In this document: positions 10,955 to 21,328 of the stretch, one piece after another
How the letters are laid out: every line of letters starts with the position of its first letter
Numbering within the stretch: position 1 is the first letter of the stretch
NCBI GenBank assembly: GCA_003254905.1
Contig: QANU01093679.1
Location: 1,289,762 to 1,353,761 of the forward strand
Reading direction: 5' to 3'
Origin: Nissolia schottii
Lineage: Eukaryota; Streptophyta; Magnoliopsida; Fabales; Fabaceae
Length of the DNA: 64,000 nt
Notes under the pieces: generated by a model
What the model saw: the letters and a program-made list of their open reading frames with translations, nothing else
Database searches by the model: none
Told to the model about the DNA's origin: nothing
Program-made: the position numbers and the translations under genes

Positions 10955-11811
10955 ATTTACCCCACACATCCGTAATTTTATATTTTGACCCATATAAATC
11001 GGATTCATCTCCCTTTAAAACCATATAAATGTCTATTCCCCCCTAATTTCACACCATCACAGCGATCCATGACATCATCACATAATAAAATATTTTTTTT
11101 GTAGTTGTTCTATAGTTCATTGACGACAATATATTAGATAAAGTTGCTCCTCATTCCTACGTTGTAGTAGGCAGATAGTGCTACCATTTGTAGACTAAAT
11201 GCTGCAAACTTTCAATTAAAGGTCGGATAAATCTGCTGAGAATATAAATTCAGAGTGAAAACGCAAGGAGCAACTCCTCCATTTTCGCTAGCAGCTATAA
11301 GTGAAGGAAAACAGGAAACTATGGTCCAAATCTGGTGATCAAATCCAATAAAAAAATCACACCTCTGTTTATGTTCAATGAGTTAAACCCATCATGCATA
11401 GGTGTAGGACAAACTTATATTATCATCACATCTATCCACACTTATTTATTTTGCTTGCCTTTTGTTTTATCATGGTCAATCTAGACATGCTACCCAAAAT
11501 GATTATTTGTCTACGGTGGACCTTTCAAATTTTCAAGATAGTTTAAGGTCTTCATCACTCGAATGTGGAAAGTTTCTAACAAAGACCACAGAGCAGAAAT
11601 TTACACACTTAAAATGATTGTTAAGGATGAGAATGGACTACTTATAAATAAATGGTCTTTCATTTATTGAACTTTTGAAAGGAATTATACAAAGATTTAA
11701 ATTATATCAGCTTTGTTAAACATTCTATATGTTTTCCGGTTTGTCGTTGTTGTTGATGATGAAGTGTTTCGTGGATATGATTATGTGTGTTGTAATTGGT
11801 ATATTTTACAG

Positions 11812-13479
11812 GGTATTCGTATTCATGCATCCGTACCAAAAATTTTGGTAAAAGAGTTCAAGACTCTACTCCAAGAAGGGAAATTCTATATAATGAAAAA
11901 CGTCATTGTGGGCTTAAACAACAATAACTTGAAGACTGTCTAGCATAAGTATAAACTTACTTTTAGTCGAAGGACAATTGTTTAACTTCATCATAAGGAC
12001 CTGCCTGTGGCCAATCCTTTTCACCTAATGGCTATTGCGAATATTAGTGTAGAGGACAACATTGATGGAAATCTGCTTATTGGTTAGTCTCGTTAAAAAA
12101 TTACCATGTTTAAACACCCTGATGATTGGCAGTAAGTAGAGGAGTATTCTCTTTTCTTGCCCGTTATAGATGCCCCTTAACCCTATGTAACCAAATTTTT
12201 TTGACAATTGTAAACATAAGATTACCTTTTTTTTTTTAACAATTTGTTGTTTTTTTAGTGTAAAAATATGTAAAGAACATTGCTCAGTGTGATTGAAATC
12301 ATCTGTTCACATTCAGTAATTTAGATCCACCAATGACAATCCTTGATTATTAATCGAATTTTCATATATTTGGTTAAATTTATTATTGGTCTGTCTTTGT
12401 TGACTCATTTGAAGAAATTTTGGTGACTTTTATAATTGGTCTAATGTGTTTTTAGTTGTTTAAACATGTTAATCTTCTAATAATTTGTGACATGGATGTT
12501 TTGGATGAGATTGCCGGCAAGGAACCACCTAAACAATTGCTTACTAACAAGAGAGTCATTCTAGCGAATAGTGATATACATTGAAGACACTGAGTATGAT
12601 TTTATTATTTATTAACAAGTTCAACAATACACACAATATGTTAGAAACTTGCTGCATGTGTTCCATTCTTTGGCTCTGGCTGTCATTAATTTAAGATCTA
12701 AATTTGAAATGAACACCATTCATGTAGACACAACTGAATCAGCTGCACAATATGTTTGATATAGTTTTCATAACCCTTTTTAAATTATTTTATACAGTAA
12801 AGTTGTGCCTAAAATGAATTCTCTTACTTTTTAATGATAGTGAACAATCTTTCTGCTCAACACTTAAACCTCTATATCAATATGATGAAATTTATAACAA
12901 ATTGAATCAATACCTGCTTTGTCATATATATGGCTTTTAACTTTCCAGTTATACATTCATGATTTGACATTAGCTATCTATTTAACTGTTCGTAAAATGT
13001 AGGTGAAATAACATTAAGTTTCGTACACAAGCATGTTAGGAGATGTCAAGGTGTTGTATATGAAATATACAATAAGGACAATTGTTTCCCTATGAGGATT
13101 AGGACATGTTCAACAATGGTTTTTATAAATGAAAGATTTGATCATATAATAGAGTTTTAAAATTTTAAGGGGAATTGTGTAATTGAAGTTTATTATGTTG
13201 GGTGTGCAGTTTTTCATCTTGATCCTCAAGATGATTTGAGATATCAAATCCAATACCATAGAGATCTACAAGATACTTAGCTTTAGTGTTACCCCGTCCT
13301 TATTTCAATATAAAAGTCAATTCTATGCAACTTACGTAGCTCAAATCAACAATGATAATGCTCAAAATCATCAAGAGAACATCCATCAAGATCCAATTAT
13401 GGAAAATCCTCCCATTGTTGAAGAAAACAACGAGCAAATTCATGAGGTTCATAATAAGAACCACAAGGGTAATATATGA
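11812..13479 (+). pseudogene. Decayed gene with RPA70/DUF223-like OB-fold and B3-like domain
   Basis: Three coding remnants lie in order. At 11812-12086, after an AG acceptor, GIRIHASVPKILVKEF and following residues resemble the DUF223 OB-fold of plant RPA70-like proteins, with two in-frame stops. At about 12490-12580, DVLDEIAGKEPPKQL fits the next OB-fold strand region. At 13004-13279, after TGTAG, the frame EITLSFVHKHVRRCQGVVYE ... GNCVIEVYYVGCAVFHL resembles a B3 DNA-binding domain, with one in-frame stop. A polar segment rich in N, Q and E (13288-13479) follows after a frame change. Together these suggest a multi-exon gene with an OB-fold and a B3-like domain, now inactive. Domain names are from visual resemblance only. 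Confidence 0.55.
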
Positions 13480-13635
13480 ATTCTTTATTGCGACGATCCT
13501 TAGAAGAGAATAGATAGAAAAAAAGGGGGGCGTTTTGCGCGAGACATGTAGGCCTCTTGCGCGAGACGCAAGATAGGAAAGTCAGAACGTTGCAGCGGCG
13601 CGACATGTGGGTGCACTGCAGTACGTCGGGAATTA

Positions 13636-13688
13636 GTCCCATATCGTTTAGAGTGATAGAAGGGGGTCTTCTCCTCCTCCTATGTATA
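13636..13688 (+). promoter_or_regulatory. USE-like element plus TATA inside the LTR-like insertion
   Basis: GTCCCATATCG at 13636-13646 differs by one base from the plant snRNA upstream sequence element RTCCCACATCG. TATGTATA at 13681-13688 lies 34 nt downstream, the spacing known for RNA polymerase II-type plant snRNA promoters. The following sequence does not look like a U-snRNA, so this is more likely the LTR's own promoter. Confidence 0.35.
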
Positions 13689-14652
13689 GAGGCCTCCCCG
13701 TGAGTGTTTAGACTTGCTAATTTACTCTAGAGCTTGAGAGGTCACACTCTTGTGAGACTTTTTGCTCTAGTTATCTTTTATTTCTTTTCTCCTTCTCGTG
13801 TTCCGTTCGTGGGGAAGCTGTGCCTCCACGTAGAGTGTTAAGGTGCTCTTTAGCGGTCAGCCATGTTAAGGTGAGTGACTTTGTTTACGTTCTATTTTAG
13901 ACCATGTATTTATTTTTAAAGTTATTTATTTATTAATTTTAGCATTATTTTATTTAAGCACGTTTTATAAAATCCTATGAGGTGGAATTTATTATTTTAT
14001 TCATGTATTTATGAAGTTAGTTACTATTTTATTTAATTAATTATTTTCTCATGATTATTTATTTAAAAAACTCTTTATTTATGAAGCTATTTTAGAAAAT
14101 TATGAAATTATTTTAGAACCATATGGGATTACACATTTTACTACGTTAAATATATACATGTTGTGTGTGTATGATTAGTATTAAACGATATAGATATTTA
14201 TATTGTTTAGTTAAACCCTTAATAAAATATCACGGTTAAGGAAAGATTTTGGCAGGAGAAGACTTATGTTAAGGAAAGGTTTTGGCTAAGGACAACACTT
14301 GGTACTTAAGATGTCTATTGTGACGCACCTCTCTTACTTGGGAACCTCCCTAAGCATGGGATCTTAGTCTACTTTTATTTGTCCAAGATAAAACACTTAA
14401 AGATATCAAGTCATGTTATGCTATCAGTATCAGTTAAAAAGTTATGTTATCATGTTAGGTATTTTAAAACTGTTTTCATGGGGAGGATATCTAAGATAGA
14501 ATTGTAAGTCAGCGACAACCTATGTTGACCCTGGTATACCTTGTACGATCGTAAAATAGAATAGGATTCGTGTAGATAATTAGGGCAAGACCGTAAAGCC
14601 GGGACATGGCAGCCCGTGATGCTCGGTGTCATTTATCATGCAGATTAGGATT

Positions 14653-14808
14653 AACTATCAGGAATCTATGGTCTTGGGCAGTGTATCCCCAACTGTCGTG
14701 ACCTAGGTACTTGGGTAGTGCACCAAAACTAACTATCAGGAATCTATGGACTCGGACAGTGTATCCCCAACTGTCATGGCCTGGGTACTTAGGTAGTGCG
14801 TCTAGGAT
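14653..14808 (+). repeat. Tandem duplication, 2 x 78 bp
   Basis: Units 14653-14730 and 14731-14808 both begin aactatcaggaatctatgg and share cagtgtatccccaactgtc. They differ at about a dozen positions. Confidence 0.85.
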
Positions 14809-15606
14809 AATGCATCATAAACTGGAACATCTATCTAGAGAACTCCTAACTATATTATATTTTCAAATGCTTTTATGTATTAGTTATTATTATGGAAATG
14901 TTTTATGCTTGTTATATATATATATATATATTATTGCATCTGCATGTCATTTTTTTCGATGCGTACCATGTTGCTGTGGGACAACCATTTGCTGAGACTC
15001 TTCCCAGAGTTCTCACCTCTTAACCTCCCCCTCCAGTTACAAGTTATGAAGTAGCGTAGCAGGGCATGGAGTTTATGGTCAGTGCAGCGACTCCAGATCC
15101 AAGAGTTAGCAGTTCACCTTGAGGTGAATCTATCTGTTGGGATTGTTAGTCTTATTTTATTTTTTAATCAAGTCATGTCTAGAGTGCTCCAATTGTATAT
15201 AGGCAAGATCTTCACACTAGTTGCGTATTTTATCATGTATATTTATATTTTATGTAAAAGAGTTTATGTTTATTCAGAAAAGAAAAGTGTTATTTGTTTT
15301 TAAAGTGCATGTTTTTACAAAAAATGTTCCAAAGGCTTCTGTAAAAAAAACTAGTCTCTTGTGTACCGATCACGTCCCAAGTTGGGGCGTGTACGAATTT
15401 CACTTTTGTTTAAAAAGTAATTTAATCTTTATGGACTGCATAATTTAGGGAGTTGGAAGACGAAATGTCTATTAACAATCCAATATTTTAGGTATTTGAC
15501 ATTCTTATCTACATTTTGTTTTTAATTGAAAATGTTTCATGAGTAGTTATATTGATCTATTTTGGTTGCAAATAAATTGCACCTAATATGTGTTTATGTT
15601 TAACAG

Positions 15607-15665
15607 GTCTGGATGAGGAGCAAATCAAGGGCATAGCAATGGAGCAATTGATGTTTTGTGATTGA
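15607..15665 (+). pseudogene. Possible terminal exon of the OB-fold/B3 gene
   Basis: After a TTTAACAG acceptor, an open frame reads LDEEQIKGIAMEQLMFCD and stops at TGA. It is followed by AT-rich sequence resembling a 3' UTR. It lies on the same strand as the decayed gene, beyond the LTR-like insertion, and could be its last exon. The link is inferred. Confidence 0.25.
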
Positions 15666-16298
15666 TAAAATATGTTTTGTATATGTCTTACTGTCATGAA
15701 TTACTATTCTATGTTTTGCAAGTGTCGCAAGCATGTCTTGGTAGCAATGCTTCAACAATGACATTTTAATGTGGTTGTAACACTTTAATTACTAATGCTA
15801 TTGAACGCAAGGATATATGAATCTTATATGTATAAACATGTTTGTTCATTACCTTGGTGCATGAATTTAATTTTCAGTAAATGTAAGTTAAGAAAATATG
15901 TTATCTAATAATATATGATTCACATTATTTCACAAATACTAATTATATGCAATAGAAAACATAAACATTAAAGCCAATTAACTATAAATACTACAACCAT
16001 ATGTCCATTTAATACATGCTTTTACTTACAACATCAAATCACATAGGTTTTCACATATTAATCACACTGCGTTTGTGCGCAGGTTTAGAAACTAGTTTTC
16101 ATCAATACTAGATACCATATTTATTAGATAAATTCATTACATCCACGAAATATAAATACTAATAATTGTAATAAGAAATTACAGTTTTAAATTATCTTAC
16201 TTCCTTAATCAGTAATATTTAAAATAAAAAATGATATGTTATTTAATTAGTGATATTTTATTAATTTAATTGTCAAAACTAAAAGAAATAAAAAAAAT

Positions 16299-16438
16299 AT
16301 TCTTTAGCGAGTCCTTATTATACTATACTATGTTAAAATAAAACAAGTCTTTTATTATATTATTGTAAAAATTTATTAAAAAAATATAAAATTATTATTT
16401 TTACCTGTAACCCAAAACGATTAACACAACATAGTTGC
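16299..16438. repeat. Direct repeat, left copy, flanking the captured COX6B segment
   Basis: Runs from attctttagcgagtcctta to the shared tagttgc and matches 17114-17251 with a few substitutions and short indels. The two copies bracket the COX6B-derived insert and look like a large target duplication. Confidence 0.8.
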
Positions 16439-17098
16439 AAACAGGTTATGAACACGAATTTCAGTTGGGAGAGTTTGTACTTAAGTGTTTCCCGAACATG
16501 ATTACCTCCTTCATAGAGGATGCATGTGAGATTTTATTTCATACTTATTTTTTAATAATAAAAAAGAAGAAGAAAGGAACTCTTTCTTCGTCGTAACATG
16601 GGTCAATCTTAAGCATAAAAAAGGAAAAATGGGTCAACGCTGAGATCGTTAAGCCCCGTCGAACATAGTAGTCCACCTGAGAATCCAATTGGGAAAATAT
16701 AGTTATGCGGCTAATGCCCATTCAAATCAAGACATTTCTAATTGGGCCTAGTAAAGGCCCAAAATTATCATTTATCATTTATTTATTAATTAAGTTTCGC
16801 CTTCCCTTCTTCTGCCATCTCTGAATTTTGTTTGTTCCAGAAACCCATTTGTTGATCGGGAGGGTCTCACTCATGGAGGAGGTAAGCTTCTTCCGTTTCT
16901 CTGATTCTCTTCGCCGAGGTTCGGTCACATTAACTCAATCGATGATTCCTTTTCATGAATCTCCATTTTCGCATTTTCCTATTTTCGCTGCCCATCAATT
17001 CGACTTCCCCTAATCCCATTAGGTTTGCAGATTTATCTGACGTTAAATCGATGATCTATTGAATCATTTGATCACTTTGCGTTTCGGAATTTTTGTAT
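16438..17098 (+). repeat. Duplicated COX6B promoter and first exon (captured segment)
   Basis: About 660 bp closely match 20858-21555, starting at caaacaggttatgaacac and ending just after gatcactttgcgtttcggaa. The copy includes the COX6B promoter, its 5' UTR and the first coding exon with splice donor (ATG GAG GAG/gtaagc at 16873-16881, against ATG GCG GAG in the true gene), then part of intron 1. Later COX6B exons are absent, so it cannot make the protein. The source copy has about 37 bp extra around 20990-21030. The segment sits about 0.8-1.5 kb upstream of the FLX-like start codon. Confidence 0.85.
16743..16761. promoter_or_regulatory. Paired site II elements, captured copy
   Basis: TGGGCC (16743-16748) and its inverted form GGCCCA (16756-16761) match the pair at 21200-21218. 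Site II motifs (TGGGCC/T) bind TCP factors and are common in promoters of nuclear genes for mitochondrial proteins. Confidence 0.55.
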
Positions 17099-17113
17099 TA
17101 AAAAAAAAGGTTA

Positions 17114-17251
17114 ATTCTTTAGCGAGTCCTTATTATATTATGTTAAAATAAAACAAGTCTTTTATCATGTTATTGTAAAATTTATCTATAAAAAAAATAT
17201 AAAATTATTATTTTTACCTGTAACCCAAAACGATTAAAACAACGTAGTTGC
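17114..17251. repeat. Direct repeat, right copy, flanking the captured COX6B segment
   Basis: Second copy of the sequence at 16299-16438. After it the sequence continues into the unique FLX-like 5' flank. Confidence 0.8.
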
Positions 17252-17909
17252 CCAGTTGGCAAGGCCTAATCCAGGTTAGCGAAGGCAAATCCTCTTCTTC
17301 TTGAACTGTTGATGAAAACTCGTGAAATTGGTAGACACTGTACAGTTGTTACGCATGTTTCAGTGCTTGTTAGCGTGAGTGAGAGAGGTCACGGTGACTG
17401 AGGAGGGGTGGGGGGGAGAGACTTTTTCTTTGCGATTCTCTATTTCGCTCCATCCACGCCCCCCTCTCTCTTCTCCCTTCACCGCCGCCACAGGTATTTC
17501 CCCTTTCATTCTCATTCACTGTTGCTTTTCTTCCCATTTTGGCTGGGGTGGGTTGTTTTCGTTCTGTGCCTTTTATTTTCTCTTCCGATTCTGCACTGAA
17601 TTGTCGGTCTCTCTTCTTTGGTGGATACATACAGATTCGATTTATTGTTGTTATTTTGTGTGAAATTGAACGCCACGTGGTTTCTGTGTGATTCAAAATG
17701 GTTTTGTAATTCTTGCTCTGTCCTTGATGGCGCATACTAATTAAACAATTTCAGAGAACTGTGAGAATTCATTCGTAGTTTTGCTGATTTGGCTCTGCGT
17801 ATCTTCCTTAATTGGAGTATTGGGCATTTGTATTGCAGGTATCTTGGGAGAGTTAGGTGTTGATGCTTGCCCCACAATAAGTTAGGGTTGAGCTGCGCAA
17901 GCTCCTGGG

Positions 17910-19551
17910 ATGATGAGGCACGGTCCGTTTCCTGGTTTAAGTTCGGCGGCTGGCCATCGTTCTCTGGAGCCACGGGCGCCTCCTCACTTGCTGGAGAGTA
18001 AAATTGCTGCACAGGAGGCAGAAATTGAGCGGCTTGCGGGGGACAACCATAGACTGGCAAGTACTCATGTGGCCTTAAGAGAGGCGCTTGTGGCTGCTAC
18101 TCAGGATGTGCAAAAGATTAAGTCACACATTAGAAGCATCCAGACGGAAACCGACATTCAGATCAAGGTTTTACTGGATAAGATTGCTAAGATGGAGGTA
18201 GATATTAGAGCCGGTGATAGTGTAAAGAAGGAACTGCAACAAGCCCATATTGAGGCACGGAGCTTGGCAGCTTCTAGGCAGGAATTGAGTGCCAGAATTG
18301 AACGAGCCACTCAGGAACTGAAGAAGGCCCGTAGTGATGTTCAAAGTATGCCAGATTTGCAGAATGAATTGGACAGTTTGGTGCAAGAGCACCAGAGATT
18401 ACGGTGAGTCTTGCAGTCTGTCAAGTCTGTTGCATGGCTGTTTCCATCTGAATGTAGTTCGAAACTGATACTTGACTCGTCAAGGTATTTAATTCGTTGT
18501 TATGTGATCAAAATGGTATTAAAACATGGTTTTTAACCGAACACATTGGTGTCATTAGGTCAATGCTATTTGGCCTTACCTAATGGGAGTTTTCTTTTAT
18601 TAGTCGTCATATAACATGAGGATGGACAGATTTGCCACTCCTACTCACCAAAAAAAATTATGAAAATTGACGAAATAAAAAAAAAAATTGTTCATGTTGA
18701 CCTGAGGGCTGATGACAAGGACTATCTATTCTCTTCAGCAAAATATATAAGCTTGATAAGGCATTCAAGATATGGCATGATGTGTTTGAAGTGGCGAAGT
18801 GGGGTTATTAATGGCATTAATGATTGATTCTTCTATTGCTGTGATACGCTAAAGGTAAGATTGCCATGGGATGGAATAAAAATTAGTTCGAAACTTATAT
18901 GAAGGACTCCTAAATCCTTTAAATGTGCGCAGAAGTGATTTTCAATACACCTCAAATCATACTTTTAGTCAGTGGTTACCATTCATGGATGCCATTTTAC
19001 GCCTAATATCTTAAACATTTGGTATCCCTTTTTCATCATGTTACTCATTTTCTTTTGTTGCTCTTAATTACTTGTCTTTTTTCTGATTAACTTATCTGTT
19101 GATTTTGTAAATCTTGTAATAGTTCCACATTTGAGTACGAAAAGAACAAAAACATAGAGTTAGTGGAGGAAATGAAAGCTAAAGAGAAGAATGTAATATC
19201 AATGGCAAAAGAAGTTGAGATGTTACGAGCTGAGATTTCAAATGTTGAGAAAAGAGTAAAAGGTAACTTTCTGGCATCAGTATCTCAGTCTTCTCATGTG
19301 ATATTTCTATACAAATATGGTTCTGATGCATTCTTACTGCATAAACAGCTCCAAATACTTCTACCCCTGTAGACAGCAGCGGTCCATTTTTTGACGCTTA
19401 TGGGAGAGCTCATGGTCAGATGGCTTTTGGCCAAGTAGGAGAGAGTATGGTACCATATGGTGACAGCAATGGAGTAGCAGCTGTCAATAGTGGCAGCGGT
19501 GGCGGCGGTTGGGCAGGAGGACCATATGATCCCTCTGTTGCTCGGAGGTGA
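17910..19551 (+). CDS. FLX-like coiled-coil protein (FLC EXPRESSOR-like family)
   Basis: Three coding exons, 17910-18403, 19123-19262 and 19349-19551, join in phase to 278 aa. The ATG follows an in-frame TGA at 17889. A 5' UTR intron is likely (donor at 17494, acceptor ending 17838). Residues 1 to about 25 are Pro/Gly-rich (MMRHGPFPGLSSAAGHRSLE). Residues about 28-210 form a long coiled coil with family hallmarks: ESKIAAQEAEIERLAGDNHR, HVALREALVAA, and in exon 2 FEYEKNKNIELVEEMKAKEK then MAKEVEMLRAEI. The tail is Gly/Ser-rich and ends WAGGPYDPSVARR. FLX of Arabidopsis works with FRIGIDA in raising FLC transcription; relatives may have other roles. I cannot assign which family member this is. 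A captured COX6B promoter copy lies upstream. Confidence 0.9.
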
Positions 19552-19876
19552 AGTTTAATTTGTGGCAGTCAATCAGGTACTGCTCTAGTGTTAGCTTTTG
19601 CTGGTCAAGTAGCATCTGGGAATTGTTGATTTTTTGAATGTAAAACTCATTATGAACTGCTTTATCTGTGCCCCCTTTCCATTTAATATAATTATTCTAA
19701 TTTGTGGAGTGCTCAATCAAAACTGCAAATTTGAGTAGGGACTTGCTTGTATAGATTAGCAAGAAGAGGGCACATATATTTTTCTCAAACTTGTGGCAGG
19801 ATGAATTGTGAGTCTTGGCAAGCATGGCCTATGTAGTTAACAGTTATTTTCAGGCCAAGAGGGTCACCATGCTCAT
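19552..19876 (+). other. FLX-like 3' UTR and flank
   Basis: Directly follows the TGA; AT-rich, with no other feature seen. Confidence 0.5.
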
Positions 19877-20194
19877 ATGCACAATGCTAAGCATGTTTTT
19901 TTACATCAATCTGGACGAGATTGTTTGCAAATTGTTGCAGATGCCAGCAACTCAACTCAAATCATCTTGCCAGATTCCAAATGCTGGCACGGGACTGATT
20001 TCTGTGTGAATTATACTCGCCCCTTTCACATCAACACTGGTTTAAAAATCACCATGACTTCAAATCTTCTTCCGGACATGAAGATTGTCATTGATCTTGC
20101 AAAAATTGAATGCGGGGATTCTCATAAAAGTTTTGCTATTTTGTACGAGAGAATAGTTATGAATTATTATTATTTTTTGATGTGGAATTGTTGA
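19877..20194 (+). CDS. Unidentified open frame, possible gene fragment
   Basis: A 105-codon frame (MHNAKHVFLHQSGRDCLQIV ... CWHGTDFCVNYTRPFHINTG ...) has normal-looking composition for its first 85 residues, with three cysteines and several Asn-x-Ser/Thr sites. The same frame stays open upstream back to a possible acceptor (tttcag near 19850). The last residues (YYYFLMWNC) look like AT-rich non-coding DNA. No family is recognised. It may be an exon of an unannotated gene, a gene fragment, or a chance frame. Confidence 0.25.
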   Translation: MHNAKHVFLHQSGRDCLQIVADASNSTQIILPDSKCWHGTDFCVNYTRPFHINTGLKITMTSNLLPDMKIVIDLAKIECGDSHKSFAILYERIVMNYYYFLMWNC

Positions 20195-20196
20195 TT

Positions 20197-20470
20197 TTAT
20201 TCATTGGGTTGTAAATTACAATCAGCTAAGAGTAGAGGAGTGATACTAGGAGGGACATCCTCGATCCAAACATTTTCAATTGAGTTACAAGCACATTTTG
20301 CCAATGCATGTGCTAACCCTATTGTTAGCTTCTTTTGTATCTAAGAACACACCAGAGGGAAAGCTTCTTCCAATCTCCTTGCAGTCATATTCTGTTGTGC
20401 CAAAGTATGATAGTTGCCTGTGTGAAGGTTGATGGCTGTAATAATTTCCAAGCAATCGGACTCCACTTCC
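20197..20470 (-). pseudogene. RNase H-like fragment of a non-LTR retrotransposon
   Basis: Minus-strand frame reads EVESDCLEIITAINLHTGNY, then a stop after LEEAFPLVCS, then LTIGLAHALAKCACNS and ENVWIEDVPPSITPLLLAD to TAA. The VESDCLE and AHALAK blocks are typical of the plant RNase H-like (RVT_3) domain of LINE-derived proteins. One internal stop and an immediate upstream stop show that it is a dead fragment. No reverse transcriptase was seen next to it. Confidence 0.65.
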
Positions 20471-20857
20471 TACTGTTGTAAGCATAGTTGTGAATTTAGT
20501 ATGGAGATATAGGTACTTTTCTCCGGTCCGGTGCCTCTGGGGTTTTGGTTCTAGTTAGACCACTAATGAGTAAATGACATTGTTAATAAATTATAACAAA
20601 AAGAAATATATTTTGTTCTTTGGAAAATATAAGAATCATCTTTTGTTACCACCAATATCTCAAGGAAAATGAATGATAGCCTGATTGGACTTTCGTGAAA
20701 CGACATGTGCGATAGTTTTAGCATTCACATATTGTTCACATGTTGTGCGTTTTGATTTATTGCATCACTACGTGAATGATTATCAAGCACTCATACATTT
20801 TTGTGCAAGTTTCATCGGGCCATATTGCATTGCCCATATCTCAAACGTGTACTCAAC

Positions 20858-21328
20858 CAAACAGGTTATGAACACGAATTTCAGTTGAGAGTGTTTGTGT
20901 TTTAAGTGTTTGCCGAGCATGATTACCTTCTTCATAGAGGATGCATGTGAGATTTTATTTCATATTTATTTTTTAATAATAAAAAAGGAACTCTTTATGT
21001 TTTTGGTCGAAAAGAAGAAGAAAGGAAGGAATTCTTTCTTCGTCGTAACATGGGTCAATCTTAAGCATAAAAAATGAAAAATGGGTCAATGCTGAGATCG
21101 TTAAGCCCCGTAGGGTCGAACATAGTGGTCCACCTGAGAATCCAATTGGGTAAATATAGTTATGCGGCTCATGCCCATTCAAATCAAGACAATTCTAATT
21201 GGGCCTACTAAAGGCCCAAAATTATCATTTATCATTTATTTATTAATTAAATTTCGCCTTCCCTTCTCCGCCATCCCTGAATTTTGTTTGTTTGAGAAAC
21301 CCATTTGTTGATCGGGACGCACTCACTC
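20858..21328 (+). promoter_or_regulatory. COX6B promoter and 5' leader (source of the captured copy)
   Basis: This upstream region, together with exon 1 and the start of intron 1 (to 21555), is the template matching 16438-17098. It contains the site II pair at 21200-21218 and a pyrimidine-rich leader just before the ATG. Confidence 0.7.
21200..21218. promoter_or_regulatory. Paired site II elements in the COX6B promoter
   Basis: TGGGCC (21200-21205) and inverted GGCCCA (21213-21218), about 110-130 bp upstream of the ATG. This arrangement is known for plant cytochrome c and COX genes and suggests TCP-dependent expression. Confidence 0.6.

Larger units (their letters stand above)
13489..15425 (+). 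mobile_element. LTR-like insertion, about 1.9 kb, next to the OB-fold/B3 pseudogene
   Basis: The segment is bracketed by TCTTTAT at 13482-13488 and 15426-15432, a plausible target duplication. Its start is unusually GC-rich (gcgcgagac repeats at about 13540-13600) and holds a promoter-like stretch. It contains a 78-bp tandem duplication and, near the right end, cccaagttggggcgtg, a wording common in plant gypsy-type LTRs. No gag-pol frame is seen, so a solo LTR or non-autonomous element is likeliest. The ends do not read TG...CA, so the boundaries are tentative. Confidence 0.45.

Noticed and set aside
16873..16881. The orphan ATG GAG GAG exon as an N-terminal extension of the FLX-like protein
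   Set aside because: Joined to the acceptor ending at 17838, the frame stops after eight codons, so it cannot extend the protein.
17370..18060. Minus-strand frames opposite the FLX-like 5' UTR and first exon
   Set aside because: Opposite strand of a clear coding exon and a pyrimidine-rich leader; no protein hallmarks.
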